DNA from: Leifsonia sp052114085
GTDB lineage: Bacteria > Actinomycetota > Actinomycetes > Actinomycetales > Microbacteriaceae
Reading direction: 5' to 3'
Assembly (NCBI RefSeq): GCF_052114085.1
Contig: NZ_JBFREB010000001.1
Location: forward strand, 682,001-746,000
Length of the DNA stretch: 64,000 nucleotides
Numbering within the stretch: the stretch's first letter is position 1; every line of letters begins with the position of its first letter. The notes under the pieces are model-generated. The model was not told the DNA's origin, made no database searches, and saw nothing but the letters and a program-made list of their open reading frames with translations. Both the position numbers and the translations under genes were made by a program. Positions 8,444 through 16,908 of the stretch are shown in pieces.

Positions 8444-9067
8444 GTGCAAATCCGCGAACTGTCCATTCCCGACGCCTACGAGATCACGCCGAAGCAGCAC
8501 GCCGACGACCGCGGGCTGTTCACGGAGTGGTACCGCTTCGACCGTCTCGAGGAGGCCGTCGGCCACCGGCTCGACCTCCGTCAGGGCAACCTCTCGGTGT
8601 CGAAGCGCGGATCGGTGCGCGGCATCCACTTCGCGGACATCCCGCCGAGCCAGGCCAAGTACGTGATGGCTCCGAAGGGCGCCGTCCTGGACTATGTGAT
8701 CGACATCCGGGTCGGCTCGCCGACGTTCGGTCAGTGGGACTCGGTGCTGCTCGACGACGTCGACCGCCGCGCCATCTACGTCGGCGAGGGCCTCGGGCAC
8801 TGCTTCGTCGCTCTGACCGAGGGCGCCACCGTGAGCTACCTGGTGACGGACACCTACAACCCGACCCGCGAGCACGGGATCAATCCGCTCGACGAGCAGA
8901 TCGCGCTCCGCTTCCCGGAGGAAGCCGGTGAGCCGCTGCTGTCGCCGAAAGACACCGGAGCGCCAGGACTCGAGGAGGCCCGCGCCGCCGGCCTGCTCCC
9001 CACCTGGGAGGCGGCACGCGCCTTCTACGCTTCCCTGGACTCCGCCTCGAACAAGGAGAGCAACTGA
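8444..9067 (+). CDS. rmlC: dTDP-4-dehydrorhamnose 3,5-epimerase
   Basis: Third step of dTDP-L-rhamnose synthesis: epimerisation at C3 and C5 of dTDP-4-keto-6-deoxyglucose by a dimeric cupin. The 207-residue protein carries the catalytic base His62 in SVRGIHF and the acid Tyr132 in SYLVTDTYNP, with the usual GHCFVAL strand near residue 118. Length is within the usual range. A TACACT box 6 bases upstream and the lack of a ribosome site suggest a leaderless GTG start. rmlA follows after one base, so the two are cotranscribed. Confidence 0.96.
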   Translation: MQIRELSIPDAYEITPKQHADDRGLFTEWYRFDRLEEAVGHRLDLRQGNLSVSKRGSVRGIHFADIPPSQAKYVMAPKGAVLDYVIDIRVGSPTFGQWDSVLLDDVDRRAIYVGEGLGHCFVALTEGATVSYLVTDTYNPTREHGINPLDEQIALRFPEEAGEPLLSPKDTGAPGLEEARAAGLLPTWEAARAFYASLDSASNKESN

Positions 9068-9068
9068 C

Positions 9069-9950
9069 ATGCGCGGCATCATCCTCGCCGGAGGTTCCGG
9101 CACCCGCCTGTGGCCGATCACGCGCGGCATCTCGAAGCAGCTGATGCCGATCTACGACAAGCCGATGGTCTACTACCCGCTGTCCACACTGATGATGGCC
9201 GGGATCAACGAGATCCTCGTCATCACGACGCCCGAGTACAACGACCAGTTCCGGTCGCTGCTCGGCGACGGGTCGCACCTCGGGCTGCGGATCGAGTACG
9301 CGGTGCAGCCCTCGCCGGACGGCCTGGCGCAGGCGTTCATCATCGGCGAGGAGTTCATCGGCGACGAGTCGGTCGCGCTGGTGCTCGGCGACAACATCTT
9401 CCACGGCGCCGGACTCGGGTCGTCGCTGCGCACGAACAATGAGCTCGAGGGCGCGCTCATCTTCGCGTACCACGTCAGCAACCCGACTTCGTACGGCGTC
9501 GTCGAGTTCGACGACGACTTCAAGGCGCTCTCCATCGAGGAGAAGCCGACGGTGCCGAAGAGCAACTACGCCGTGCCCGGCCTCTACTTCTACGACAACA
9601 ACGTGGTCGAGATCGCGAAGTCGATCACTCCGAGCGCGCGCGGCGAGCTGGAGATCTCCACGGTCAACGAGCGCTACCTGGAGGCGGCGAAGCTGCAGGT
9701 GCAGGTGCTCGACCGCGGCACCGCGTGGCTCGACACGGGCACATTCGAGTCGATGATGCAGGCGTCGGAGTACGTGCGTGTGATCGAGGACCGGCAGGGC
9801 TTCAAGATCGGCTGTATCGAGGAGATCGCCTGGCGTGCCGGCTGGATCGACGACGCGCAGCTGCGCGAACTCGCGGGCCCGCTGGTGAAGAGCGGTTACG
9901 GCAAGTACCTGATGGAGCTCTTGGAGGCCACCGGCCCCGAACGGGGTTGA
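9069..9950 (+). CDS. rmlA: Glucose-1-phosphate thymidylyltransferase
   Basis: First step of dTDP-L-rhamnose synthesis: joins dTTP and glucose-1-phosphate, releasing pyrophosphate. The 293-residue protein starts MRGIILAGGSGTRLWP (nucleotide-binding loop at residues 8-14) and contains KQLMPIYDKPMVYYPL, LVLGDNIFHG and SIEEKP, all characteristic of RmlA. Start chosen at the ATG 2 bases after the rmlC stop, with AAGGAGAG well placed just upstream; longer in-frame extensions overlap rmlC and look non-native. With rmlB, rmlC and rmlD in the window, the dTDP-rhamnose pathway is complete. Confidence 0.97.
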   Translation: MRGIILAGGSGTRLWPITRGISKQLMPIYDKPMVYYPLSTLMMAGINEILVITTPEYNDQFRSLLGDGSHLGLRIEYAVQPSPDGLAQAFIIGEEFIGDESVALVLGDNIFHGAGLGSSLRTNNELEGALIFAYHVSNPTSYGVVEFDDDFKALSIEEKPTVPKSNYAVPGLYFYDNNVVEIAKSITPSARGELEISTVNERYLEAAKLQVQVLDRGTAWLDTGTFESMMQASEYVRVIEDRQGFKIGCIEEIAWRAGWIDDAQLRELAGPLVKSGYGKYLMELLEATGPERG

Positions 9951-10022
9951 CGCGAGCGGCTGGCGAAACTGCTAGCCTCGCCTCGATCGGCCGCGGGGGG
10001 CGACCGGCAGAGAGGAACCATC

Positions 10023-11303
10023 GTGCTCCGTTCGCGTGTGTGGCTGATTGCCGCCTCCGTCCTCATCCTCACCGGTGCTCCGGCCGCGGCCAACGCTGTC
10101 GAGGCTCCGTCGGTGCCGCCGGCCGTCGTCGACAGTGAGAGCGTCATACCGACGCTGTTCAGCGGCTCGACCCTGAACGGGACGGTCCCGGGCGGGGCGG
10201 ATGGCGACGTCGTGCAGGTCTACTACGACGGGCGGACCGACGCGGCCGGCCCCAGTGCGACCGCCACCGCCTCGGGTCCGACGCTGGCATGGTCCGCCGC
10301 ACAGACGCTGACGCCCGGGTCGCACACCTTCCGCCTCGTGGTCACCGACGGCACGACGTCGTCTTCGCCGGTCACCGGGTCGATGACCGTCGTCGCGGCA
10401 CCGACGGTCGACCGGCTCACCGGAGCCGACCGCTACCAGGCTGCGGTCGCGTTCTCGCAGGCTGCCTTCCCGACGGGTGGAGCGCCGGTGGTCTACATCG
10501 CATCGGGGGCGACGTTCCCGGATGCGCTCGCCGCCGCACCCGTCGCCGTCAAGCGGGGCGGCCCGCTGCTGCTGACGACACCGGACGCGCTGCCCGCCCC
10601 CGTCCAGACGGAGGTCGAGCGGCTGCATCCCGCCTCCATCGTCGTCGTCGGCGGTGAGGTGTCGGTCACACCGGCCGTCTTCGACCAGCTCTCCGATCTG
10701 GCCACCACCGTGACGCGGATCGGCGGCGCCGACCGCTACGAGGTCTCGCGCAACCTGGTGCGCAGCGCGTTCACCCAGTCGTCGATGGTCTACCTCGCCA
10801 CCGGCACGAAGTTCCCGGATGCGCTTGCCGCCAGCGCGGTGGCGGGCGGCGTTGGCAGCCCGGTCCTGCTGGTCAACGGTGCCGATTCGTATCTGGACGA
10901 AGACTCCGTCGACCTGCTCTGGAACCTCCACCCGAACCGCATCAAGGTCGCCGGCGGCCCCGACTCGGTGACTGTGCGGTTGGAGGACTCCCTCCAGGGG
11001 ATTGCGCCGACCACCCGGAACATGGGCATGGACCGGTTCGACGCTGCCGCCACCATCAACTACGACGACATCACGTCGAGTCCGACGATCTACGTGGCCA
11101 CGGGGATGACGTTCCCTGACGCCCTCGCCGGCGCGGCGCTGGCCGGAAAAGGCCATGCAGCGCTGTTCCTCGCCCGGCCCGGCTGCATCCCCCAGGCGGT
11201 CGTGCGCACGGCAGGCATCATGGGTGCAACATCGATGGTGCTGCTCGGCGGCGCGGACTCGCTCGACGAGAACGTCGCGGCGCTGCGGGTCTGTCACGGC
11301 TGA
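10023..11303 (+). CDS. Secreted protein with Ig-like domain and three CW_binding_2 repeats
   Basis: A 426-residue exported protein. Signal peptide at residues 1-26 (MLRSRVWLIAASVLILTGAP, cut after ANA), then an Ig-like beta domain of about 85 residues beginning near FSGSTLNGTVPGG, then three CW_binding_2 repeats marked by RLTGADRY, RIGGADRY and the weaker NMGMDRF. No catalytic domain is seen, so it is probably a wall-associated structural or adhesive protein. The Ig-like domain plus repeats are closely similar to the C-terminal part of the next gene, suggesting tandem duplication. GTG start with AGAGAGGAA just upstream; a TAGCCT -10-like box lies at 9973-9978. Confidence 0.83.
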   Translation: MLRSRVWLIAASVLILTGAPAAANAVEAPSVPPAVVDSESVIPTLFSGSTLNGTVPGGADGDVVQVYYDGRTDAAGPSATATASGPTLAWSAAQTLTPGSHTFRLVVTDGTTSSSPVTGSMTVVAAPTVDRLTGADRYQAAVAFSQAAFPTGGAPVVYIASGATFPDALAAAPVAVKRGGPLLLTTPDALPAPVQTEVERLHPASIVVVGGEVSVTPAVFDQLSDLATTVTRIGGADRYEVSRNLVRSAFTQSSMVYLATGTKFPDALAASAVAGGVGSPVLLVNGADSYLDEDSVDLLWNLHPNRIKVAGGPDSVTVRLEDSLQGIAPTTRNMGMDRFDAAATINYDDITSSPTIYVATGMTFPDALAGAALAGKGHAALFLARPGCIPQAVVRTAGIMGATSMVLLGGADSLDENVAALRVCHG

Positions 11304-11416
11304 TCCCCGGACCGATCGGCGCGTCCCTAATGGGGGCCGTTGATCGACGCTTACAACCTGATAATCTGCCCAGCGTCCGGTCGCCGGTGCTGTGCGACCG
11401 CCTGAAGGGGGAATCC

Positions 11417-13744
11417 GTGCTCCGTCGTCGATCCGTGTGGCTTGTGGCCGCATCCGCTCTCGTCCTCAGCGGTCTGCAGCCGCTCGCGGCCCAGGCCGCC
11501 GGTGATCCGGGAGGCTCACATCCCGCGCCGACGCCGCCCGCGACGATGGGTCATTACGCTGCCGGCCAGTTCGCGGCGCAAGCGGCCACGCTGCCCCCGG
11601 CGCTGAGCGAGGCCGTGCGGCGCGACCTGGGTTCGTCGCCCGAGCAGTACCTGGCAGACGCGCAGGCCGCCTCCGACGCCAGCGACGTGCTCACCGGCCT
11701 GCGAAAGCAGGGCGTCAAAATCCTCTCGTCCCACCTCGACGGACAGGCTCTGACGGTCAACGTCGCCGACAAGGCCGACGTCCCGGCGGTGAAGGCCACC
11801 GGCGCGGCCGCCACGGTGAACCAGCCGGTCACCGAGACCGCCCCACCGAAGATGAACAAGCAGGAGGACCTCCTCGGCGGCACCGGCTACTACTTCGACG
11901 GCGAGCCCGGCGTCTCCGGCGGCTACCTCTGCTCAGTGGGCTTCAATGGCGCGAGCAAGTCCACGAGGGCCGCCCAGTTCGTGACCGCCGGTCACTGCCA
12001 GCCTTACTACGGGACGCAGCCCGTATATGCGCTCAACCAGAACTACCCGAACGACTACGGGACGGTCGGCACGCAGATCGGCACCACTATCGCCAGCAGC
12101 TACGCCTTCGGCGGCGGCCTGGACTCGGGTCTTCAGGCGACGACCGCCGCTGTCACTCCGCAGCCGAAGGTGGCGACCTGGAACGGCGGGGGAGGCGCCC
12201 CGGCCTCGGGGACGCAGCTGCTCATCCGGGGCGACATCCAGGGCACGGTCGGTTCGGTGGTCTGTAAGTCGGGCCGAACCACAGGATGGCGTTGCGGGTA
12301 CATCGAGGCCGTCAACCAGAACGTCTCGGTGTCCGATACTCCTGTGAACCTCTACATCACCAGCGCGTGCTCCCTCGGAGGGGACAGCGGCGGTGCGGCG
12401 GTCGTCGGTGCTCTCGCGCTCGGCATCACCTCCGCGGGTACGGCAGCTGAAGGAGCTCCGAACTGCGCGAGCGACGACAAGTCGGGCATCTTCCCGATGA
12501 AATCGAGCAACGGCCTCGACATCGAGGACCAACAGGGGGACTGGGAGCTCTCCGCCTTCGTCCCGCCGGCGGCGCCGGCCCTCTCGGGCGGAACGGTGTT
12601 CCAGGGCAAGCCGGTCACGGGCACCGTCCCGGGCGGCAACGCGCAGGAGACGGTGAACGTCTTCTTCGACGGCGCCACCACGCCGAGCGCGACCACGAAG
12701 CCGACCGGAAACGACCTCGCCTGGAGCGTCCCGCAGAACCTCGCCCCCGGCGCCCACACCTACAAGGTCGTCGTGACCTGGGGCACGCTGTCTGCATCGA
12801 CCCCGGTCACCGGCAGCTTCACGGTCGTCCCGGCGCCCGCCGTCGACCGGCTCTCGGGCTCCGACCGCTACGCGGCAGCCGTCGCCATCTCGCAGGCGGC
12901 GTACCCGTCCGCGCATCCCGACACCGTCTATGTTTCGACGGGTGCGAATTACCCCGACGCGCTGAGCGCCGCTCCCGCGGCCGTGAAGAAGGGCGGTCCC
13001 CTTCTGCTCACGGCACCGACTGCGCTGCCGACCGCTGTCGCACAGGAGATCCAGCGACTCCAGCCGCAGCACGTCGTCGTGGTGGGAGGCGTCGACTCGG
13101 TGTCGCCCACGGTGATCGCCCAGCTGCAGGGTCTGGTTCCGGACGTGAAGCGCATCAACGGCGCCGACCGGTTCGAGGCCTCCCGCAACATCGTGCGCGA
13201 TGCGTTCCCGCTCGGCGCGAGCACCGTCTACGTGGCGACCGGTTTCAACTTCCCTGACGCTCTGGCGGCAAGCGGAGCGGGCGGCGCGTTCAGCGCACCG
13301 GTCATCCTCGTCCCCGGCACGCAGGGGTCGCTGGATGCGGCCACCGCCCAGCTGATCCGCGACCTGCACGCGACGACCATCAAGATCGCGGGCGGTCCGA
13401 ACTCCGTATCGCAGGGCATCCAGAACGACCTGTCGACGATCGCGAACACCACGCGCCTGAGCGGCAACGACCGCTTCAGTGCGGCGGCGGCGATCAACGC
13501 GGACGCCTTCAAGACCGCCGAGACGAAGGTCTACGTCGCGACCGGGTTCAACTTCCCGGACGCGCTCGCGGGTGCGGCGCTCGCCGGTAAGAACACGGCG
13601 CCGGTATACCTGGCCCAGACCAGCTGCGTGCCGCAGGGCGTCGCAGCGGAGGTCAAGCGGCTGGGTGCGTCCGGGATGACGCTGCTCGGCGGTCCGGCCT
13701 CGCTGGACGCCAACGTCGCCGCGCTGAAGCTCTGCGCCAGCTGA
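11417..13744 (+). CDS. Secreted S1-family serine protease (streptogrisin-like) with CW_binding_2 repeats
   Basis: A 775-residue modular exported protease. Order: signal peptide (residues 1-28), a propeptide-like region (about 50-150, resembling streptogrisin prosegments), a trypsin-fold domain with the triad His193 (TAGHC), Asp236 (LDSGLQ) and Ser324 (GGDSGGA), an Ig-like domain of about 85 residues, and three CW_binding_2 repeats (RLSGSDRY, RINGADRF, RLSGNDRF). The triad is intact, so activity is expected after pro-segment removal; substrates are unknown. GTG start supported by AAGGGGGAA upstream and by the signal peptide; a longer in-frame start at 11330 would put about 29 odd residues before it. 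A TTGATC (11340-11345) / TAATCT (11363-11368) pair with a 17-base spacer is a possible promoter. Confidence 0.88.
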   Translation: MLRRRSVWLVAASALVLSGLQPLAAQAAGDPGGSHPAPTPPATMGHYAAGQFAAQAATLPPALSEAVRRDLGSSPEQYLADAQAASDASDVLTGLRKQGVKILSSHLDGQALTVNVADKADVPAVKATGAAATVNQPVTETAPPKMNKQEDLLGGTGYYFDGEPGVSGGYLCSVGFNGASKSTRAAQFVTAGHCQPYYGTQPVYALNQNYPNDYGTVGTQIGTTIASSYAFGGGLDSGLQATTAAVTPQPKVATWNGGGGAPASGTQLLIRGDIQGTVGSVVCKSGRTTGWRCGYIEAVNQNVSVSDTPVNLYITSACSLGGDSGGAAVVGALALGITSAGTAAEGAPNCASDDKSGIFPMKSSNGLDIEDQQGDWELSAFVPPAAPALSGGTVFQGKPVTGTVPGGNAQETVNVFFDGATTPSATTKPTGNDLAWSVPQNLAPGAHTYKVVVTWGTLSASTPVTGSFTVVPAPAVDRLSGSDRYAAAVAISQAAYPSAHPDTVYVSTGANYPDALSAAPAAVKKGGPLLLTAPTALPTAVAQEIQRLQPQHVVVVGGVDSVSPTVIAQLQGLVPDVKRINGADRFEASRNIVRDAFPLGASTVYVATGFNFPDALAASGAGGAFSAPVILVPGTQGSLDAATAQLIRDLHATTIKIAGGPNSVSQGIQNDLSTIANTTRLSGNDRFSAAAAINADAFKTAETKVYVATGFNFPDALAGAALAGKNTAPVYLAQTSCVPQGVAAEVKRLGASGMTLLGGPASLDANVAALKLCAS

Positions 13745-13754
13745 TCCGGGTCGC

Positions 13755-13780
13755 GGCGCCGGTCCGTTCGGACCGGCGCC
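13755..13780 (+). terminator. GC-rich hairpin after the protease gene
   Basis: A perfect 12-base inverted repeat (arms 13755-13766 and 13769-13780, about a 4-base effective loop) starts 11 bases after the protease stop. No T-run follows, so it would be a non-canonical terminator of the kind common in high-GC bacteria, or an mRNA 3' stabiliser. Confidence 0.55.
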
Positions 13781-13832
13781 CGGACCGGCGCCGCACCCGG
13801 CGCTCAGCCTCCAGCGGATAGGGTCTTCTGTG

Positions 13833-15197
13833 ATGGACAAGAGGATTCTGATCGTCGGCAAGGGCACCGCCGGGAGCGCGCTCGCGGACGACATCCGGAG
13901 GCGCGGGGGCTCGCTCGCCGGTTTCGTGGACGACCGGCTCACCGGAGACGACGTCCTCGGGACGCTCGACGACATCGGCGAGGTGGTCCGCGCCAACGAC
14001 GTGAGCCTGGTCTATTTCGCGATCCCCTCCGCCGGCGGCAAGCTGCTGCGGGATGTGATCAACCGGCTCGACCTCGACGCCGTCGAGTTCACCATGATCC
14101 CGCGCACGTACGACGTGCTCAGCCGCGAGACGGTGCACATCGACGACCTCACCGACGTCGACGTGCTCGACCTGGTGGGCCGCGAGCCGGTGAAGCAGGA
14201 TGTCGTCTCGTCGCGTGCGTTCGTCAGCGGCAAGAAGGTACTCGTCACCGGAGCGGCCGGCTCGATCGGCTCGCGCCTGGTGCGCCTGCTCACGACGTTG
14301 GGGGCCTCTGTGGCCGCGGTCGATTGGTGGGAGAACGGCATCTTCTTCCTGCGGCAGGAGCTGGACCAGGGTGACGGGCGACTCAGCTTCCACATCGCCG
14401 ATGTGAAGAACGAACGGCTGATGCGCGAGATCATGCTGCAGGAGCAGCCGGAGATCGTCTTCCACGCCGCCGCCTACAAGCACGTGCCACTGATGCAGGA
14501 GAATCCCCGCGAGGCCGTCAACAACAACGTGTGGGGCTCCGTCAACATGATGCAGCTCGCGCGCGAGGCCGGGGTGGCCAACTTCGTCTACGTATCCACG
14601 GACAAAGCGGTGAACCCGGTCAACGTCATGGGCGCCACCAAGCGCCTGGGCGAACTGATGCTGCGGTCCTTCGCCGACACTTCCGGGACGCGCTTCAACG
14701 CCGTTCGGTTCGGCAATGTGATCGAGAGCAACGGCTCGGTGATGCAGATCTTCCGGTCGCAGATCAGCCGCAAGCAGCCGCTGACCGTGACGCACCCGGA
14801 TGTGACCCGGTTCTTCATGACGATCGACGAGGCCAGCCAGCTCATCGTGCAGTCCTCCCTCGCGGGGCATCCCGGAGACATCTTCGTGCTCGACATGGGC
14901 GAGCCGGTGCGCATCCTGGACCTCGCCCACAGCCTGGTGAAGGCCGTCGACCCGTCGCTCGAGATCGAGATCGTGGGCCTGCGTCCGGGCGAGAAGATGT
15001 ACGAGGAGCTCTCGTACGGCCCGGAGGAGGTCGAGCGGACGGGCAACTCGAAGATCTTCATCGTGCGCGACGCGGCCGACGCCGACGACGCCGAGGTGGC
15101 GGCCATCCGCTCGCTGATGACCCGCTCGCTCGCCTACGAAGTGGGTGCGGACGAGGTCGTCGCCGAGCTCCGCCGCCTGGGCTTCTCCCTGCAATGA
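13833..15197 (+). CDS. Soluble PglF/CapD-type nucleotide-sugar 4,6-dehydratase
   Basis: A 454-residue protein with two Rossmann modules: residues 1-125 with GKGTAG (a CoA-binding-like domain) and a second from about residue 135 with TGAAGSIG, the SDR dehydratase/epimerase domain. In the active site STDKAVNPVNVMGATKR the usual SDR tyrosine is a methionine, which from memory matches PglF/CapD-class UDP-GlcNAc 4,6-dehydratases. Those enzymes usually start with about four membrane helices; they are absent here. I chose ATG 13833 because TAGGGT at 13819-13824 lies 8 bases upstream (leaderless); a GTG is 3 bases earlier. It overlaps the next gene by 4 bases. The exact product sugar is not known. 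Confidence 0.85.
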   Translation: MDKRILIVGKGTAGSALADDIRRRGGSLAGFVDDRLTGDDVLGTLDDIGEVVRANDVSLVYFAIPSAGGKLLRDVINRLDLDAVEFTMIPRTYDVLSRETVHIDDLTDVDVLDLVGREPVKQDVVSSRAFVSGKKVLVTGAAGSIGSRLVRLLTTLGASVAAVDWWENGIFFLRQELDQGDGRLSFHIADVKNERLMREIMLQEQPEIVFHAAAYKHVPLMQENPREAVNNNVWGSVNMMQLAREAGVANFVYVSTDKAVNPVNVMGATKRLGELMLRSFADTSGTRFNAVRFGNVIESNGSVMQIFRSQISRKQPLTVTHPDVTRFFMTIDEASQLIVQSSLAGHPGDIFVLDMGEPVRILDLAHSLVKAVDPSLEIEIVGLRPGEKMYEELSYGPEEVERTGNSKIFIVRDAADADDAEVAAIRSLMTRSLAYEVGADEVVAELRRLGFSLQ

Positions 15198-16051
15198 CGG
15201 CTCGTCGGGCCCTGGTGACGGGCGCACACGGGCGGATCGGACGCGTTCTGCTGCCCCGGCTGCAGGCTGCCGGTTTCGGGGTCGTCGCCACGTCGCACTC
15301 GGGAGTCCACCGGCTCGACCTCGCGGACGAAGCATCGATCCGCTCGGCGGTGGCTGCAGCCCATCCGGACGTCGTCGTCAATTTGGGCGGCGTCGTCGGC
15401 GCCGCCTGCGCGGCGGACCCGCAGCTCACACACCGGGTGAACGTCGTCGGTGCGGTCACGCTGGCGGCGGCGGCGCGTGATGCGGGCGCCTCCCTGGTCG
15501 TGCAGGCCTCCACAGCAGCCGTCTACGGCACCGACGCAGACGCTGTCCTCGACGAGGACGCCCCGCTCGGCGGTCGCGGAGCCTACGCCGACAGCAAGCG
15601 CGACGCCGAGGAGCGGCTCGCCGCCGAGACGGCGCCCGGGTTCGCCACCGTCTCGGCGCGAATCTTCAACGTCTGGGGCGCGGACTTCCCGGACAGCCTG
15701 GTCGCCCGGCTCGCCCGATCGGCAGCGGACGGTGCCGTGGAGCTGCACGGCTGGACGCGGTTCGTGCGCGACTACATCCACGTCGACGATGTCGCCGACG
15801 CCCTCGCAGGCGTAGCCGCTGCGGATCCGGCTGCCCTTCCGCCGGCGGTGAACGTCGCGACGGGGGAGGGCACCTCCAACGAAGAGCTCGTGGCGGTCCT
15901 CCACCAGGCGGGCATCGCGCCGGTCTACCGCGTCACCGGCGACGCTGCCGGGTGGAGTCGCGGAGACGTCACCTGGCTCCGGGCGCTGGGCGTGACTCCG
16001 CAGGGGCTCGGGTCTCCGCTGTCGCGCGAACGCATCCTCGCCCTCGGCTGA
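15194..16051 (+). CDS. NAD-dependent sugar epimerase/dehydratase (extended SDR)
   Basis: A 285-residue SDR enzyme with the nucleotide-binding GAHGRIG near the N-terminus, the catalytic serine region STAAVYG, and Tyr/Lys in AYADSKRDAEERL. It is short for the extended SDR family, and the substrate cannot be read from sequence. Its start overlaps the stop of the PglF-type dehydratase by 4 bases (ATGA), so it probably acts on that enzyme's keto-sugar product, by epimerisation or reduction (inference). A glycosyltransferase gene follows 23 bases later with its own promoter-like box. Confidence 0.85.
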   Translation: MTARRALVTGAHGRIGRVLLPRLQAAGFGVVATSHSGVHRLDLADEASIRSAVAAAHPDVVVNLGGVVGAACAADPQLTHRVNVVGAVTLAAAARDAGASLVVQASTAAVYGTDADAVLDEDAPLGGRGAYADSKRDAEERLAAETAPGFATVSARIFNVWGADFPDSLVARLARSAADGAVELHGWTRFVRDYIHVDDVADALAGVAAADPAALPPAVNVATGEGTSNEELVAVLHQAGIAPVYRVTGDAAGWSRGDVTWLRALGVTPQGLGSPLSRERILALG

Positions 16052-16074
16052 CGGCGTTCATTTAGGATGTCAGG

Positions 16075-16875
16075 GTGCCACTCCTGCCCGCATTGAAATC
16101 CCGTGTGAAATCCGTCATCAAGAGGCGCCTCCTGGCCGGCCGGTTCCGGTTCCGCACGTGGGCGTATGGCACCGAGCACAATGGCGACGTCGCCGTTCTC
16201 ATGTGCCTGTGGAACCGTCCCGAACGCCTGGTCGACGTGCTCAGGATGCTGGATGCGCAGACCAGCGTGACGGGCGTACGCCTCTACCTCTGGAACAACG
16301 CGCGGAACGACCACGAGCAGTACCTCAGCACTCTGGACGGCTTCCGTCCGGGTGGGGCGCTCCGCAGCGCCCGGCTCGTGCGGAGTCCCTTCAACCTCGG
16401 CTCGATCGCCCGCTTCTACTGGGCCCGCAAACTCGTGCTGACGGACGGCCCGCAGCCGATCGTGGTCATCGACGACGATCAGGACATCCAGAACGACTTC
16501 CTCGCGTCGGCCCTGAGCCAGTACGACCCGAAAGCCGTCACCGCGTGGTGGGCCTGGACCCTCGGGCCGCAGGGCTACTGGGATCGCACGCCGGCAGAGC
16601 CCGGCGACCGCGTGGATCACATCGGTCCCGGCGGCTCCGTGCTCTCGTCGGAGATCATCGCCGACGAGCGGTTCTTCACCCGGATGCCGCAGGAGTTCTG
16701 GATGCTGGACGACGTCTGGCTGTCCTACTTCGCGAAGGCCAAGGGCTACCGCCTCGCCAAGCTCGACGTGCCGATCCAGTTCGTGCTCGACGAGACGAAC
16801 CAGCACCACGGTCAGGCCGACATCAAGCGCGCCTTCTTCGACCGCCTCGCGTCGGGCGCCGTCCCGGTCTCCTGA
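16075..16875 (+). CDS. Glycosyltransferase, GT-A fold (GT2-like)
   Basis: A 266-residue cytoplasmic protein. After a basic N-terminus it has VAVLMCLWNRPERLVDVLRM, the acidic metal/nucleotide-sugar motif VVIDDDQD near residues 139-146, and a later acidic WMLDDVWLSY, a layout seen in GT2-like enzymes. The acceptor is unknown. It follows the dehydratase/epimerase pair, so it may use their product (inference). TAGGAT at 16063-16068 lies 6 bases before the GTG, giving a leaderless mRNA. The gene is convergent with a GT4, with 33 bases between the stops. Confidence 0.75.
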   Translation: MPLLPALKSRVKSVIKRRLLAGRFRFRTWAYGTEHNGDVAVLMCLWNRPERLVDVLRMLDAQTSVTGVRLYLWNNARNDHEQYLSTLDGFRPGGALRSARLVRSPFNLGSIARFYWARKLVLTDGPQPIVVIDDDQDIQNDFLASALSQYDPKAVTAWWAWTLGPQGYWDRTPAEPGDRVDHIGPGGSVLSSEIIADERFFTRMPQEFWMLDDVWLSYFAKAKGYRLAKLDVPIQFVLDETNQHHGQADIKRAFFDRLASGAVPVS

Positions 16876-16908
16876 CCGCGGACGCTGCGCGCGTGAGTCG
16901 CCTCAGAG

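Noticed and set aside
6484..8466. Long open frame on the minus strand opposite the CW_binding_2 gene
   Set aside because: It reads as Arg/Gly/Val-rich low-complexity protein without domains, covers a gene with signal peptide and repeats, and is explained by high GC leaving few stops in the antisense frame.
9947..9978. TTGACG/TAGCCT as a full promoter for the 10023 gene
   Set aside because: The spacer would be 20 bases, outside the usual 16-18; only the TAGCCT box is kept as a weak candidate.
11933..13996. Large antisense frame opposite the protease gene
   Set aside because: No recognisable domain, strong Arg bias, and the plus strand has an intact catalytic triad and repeats.
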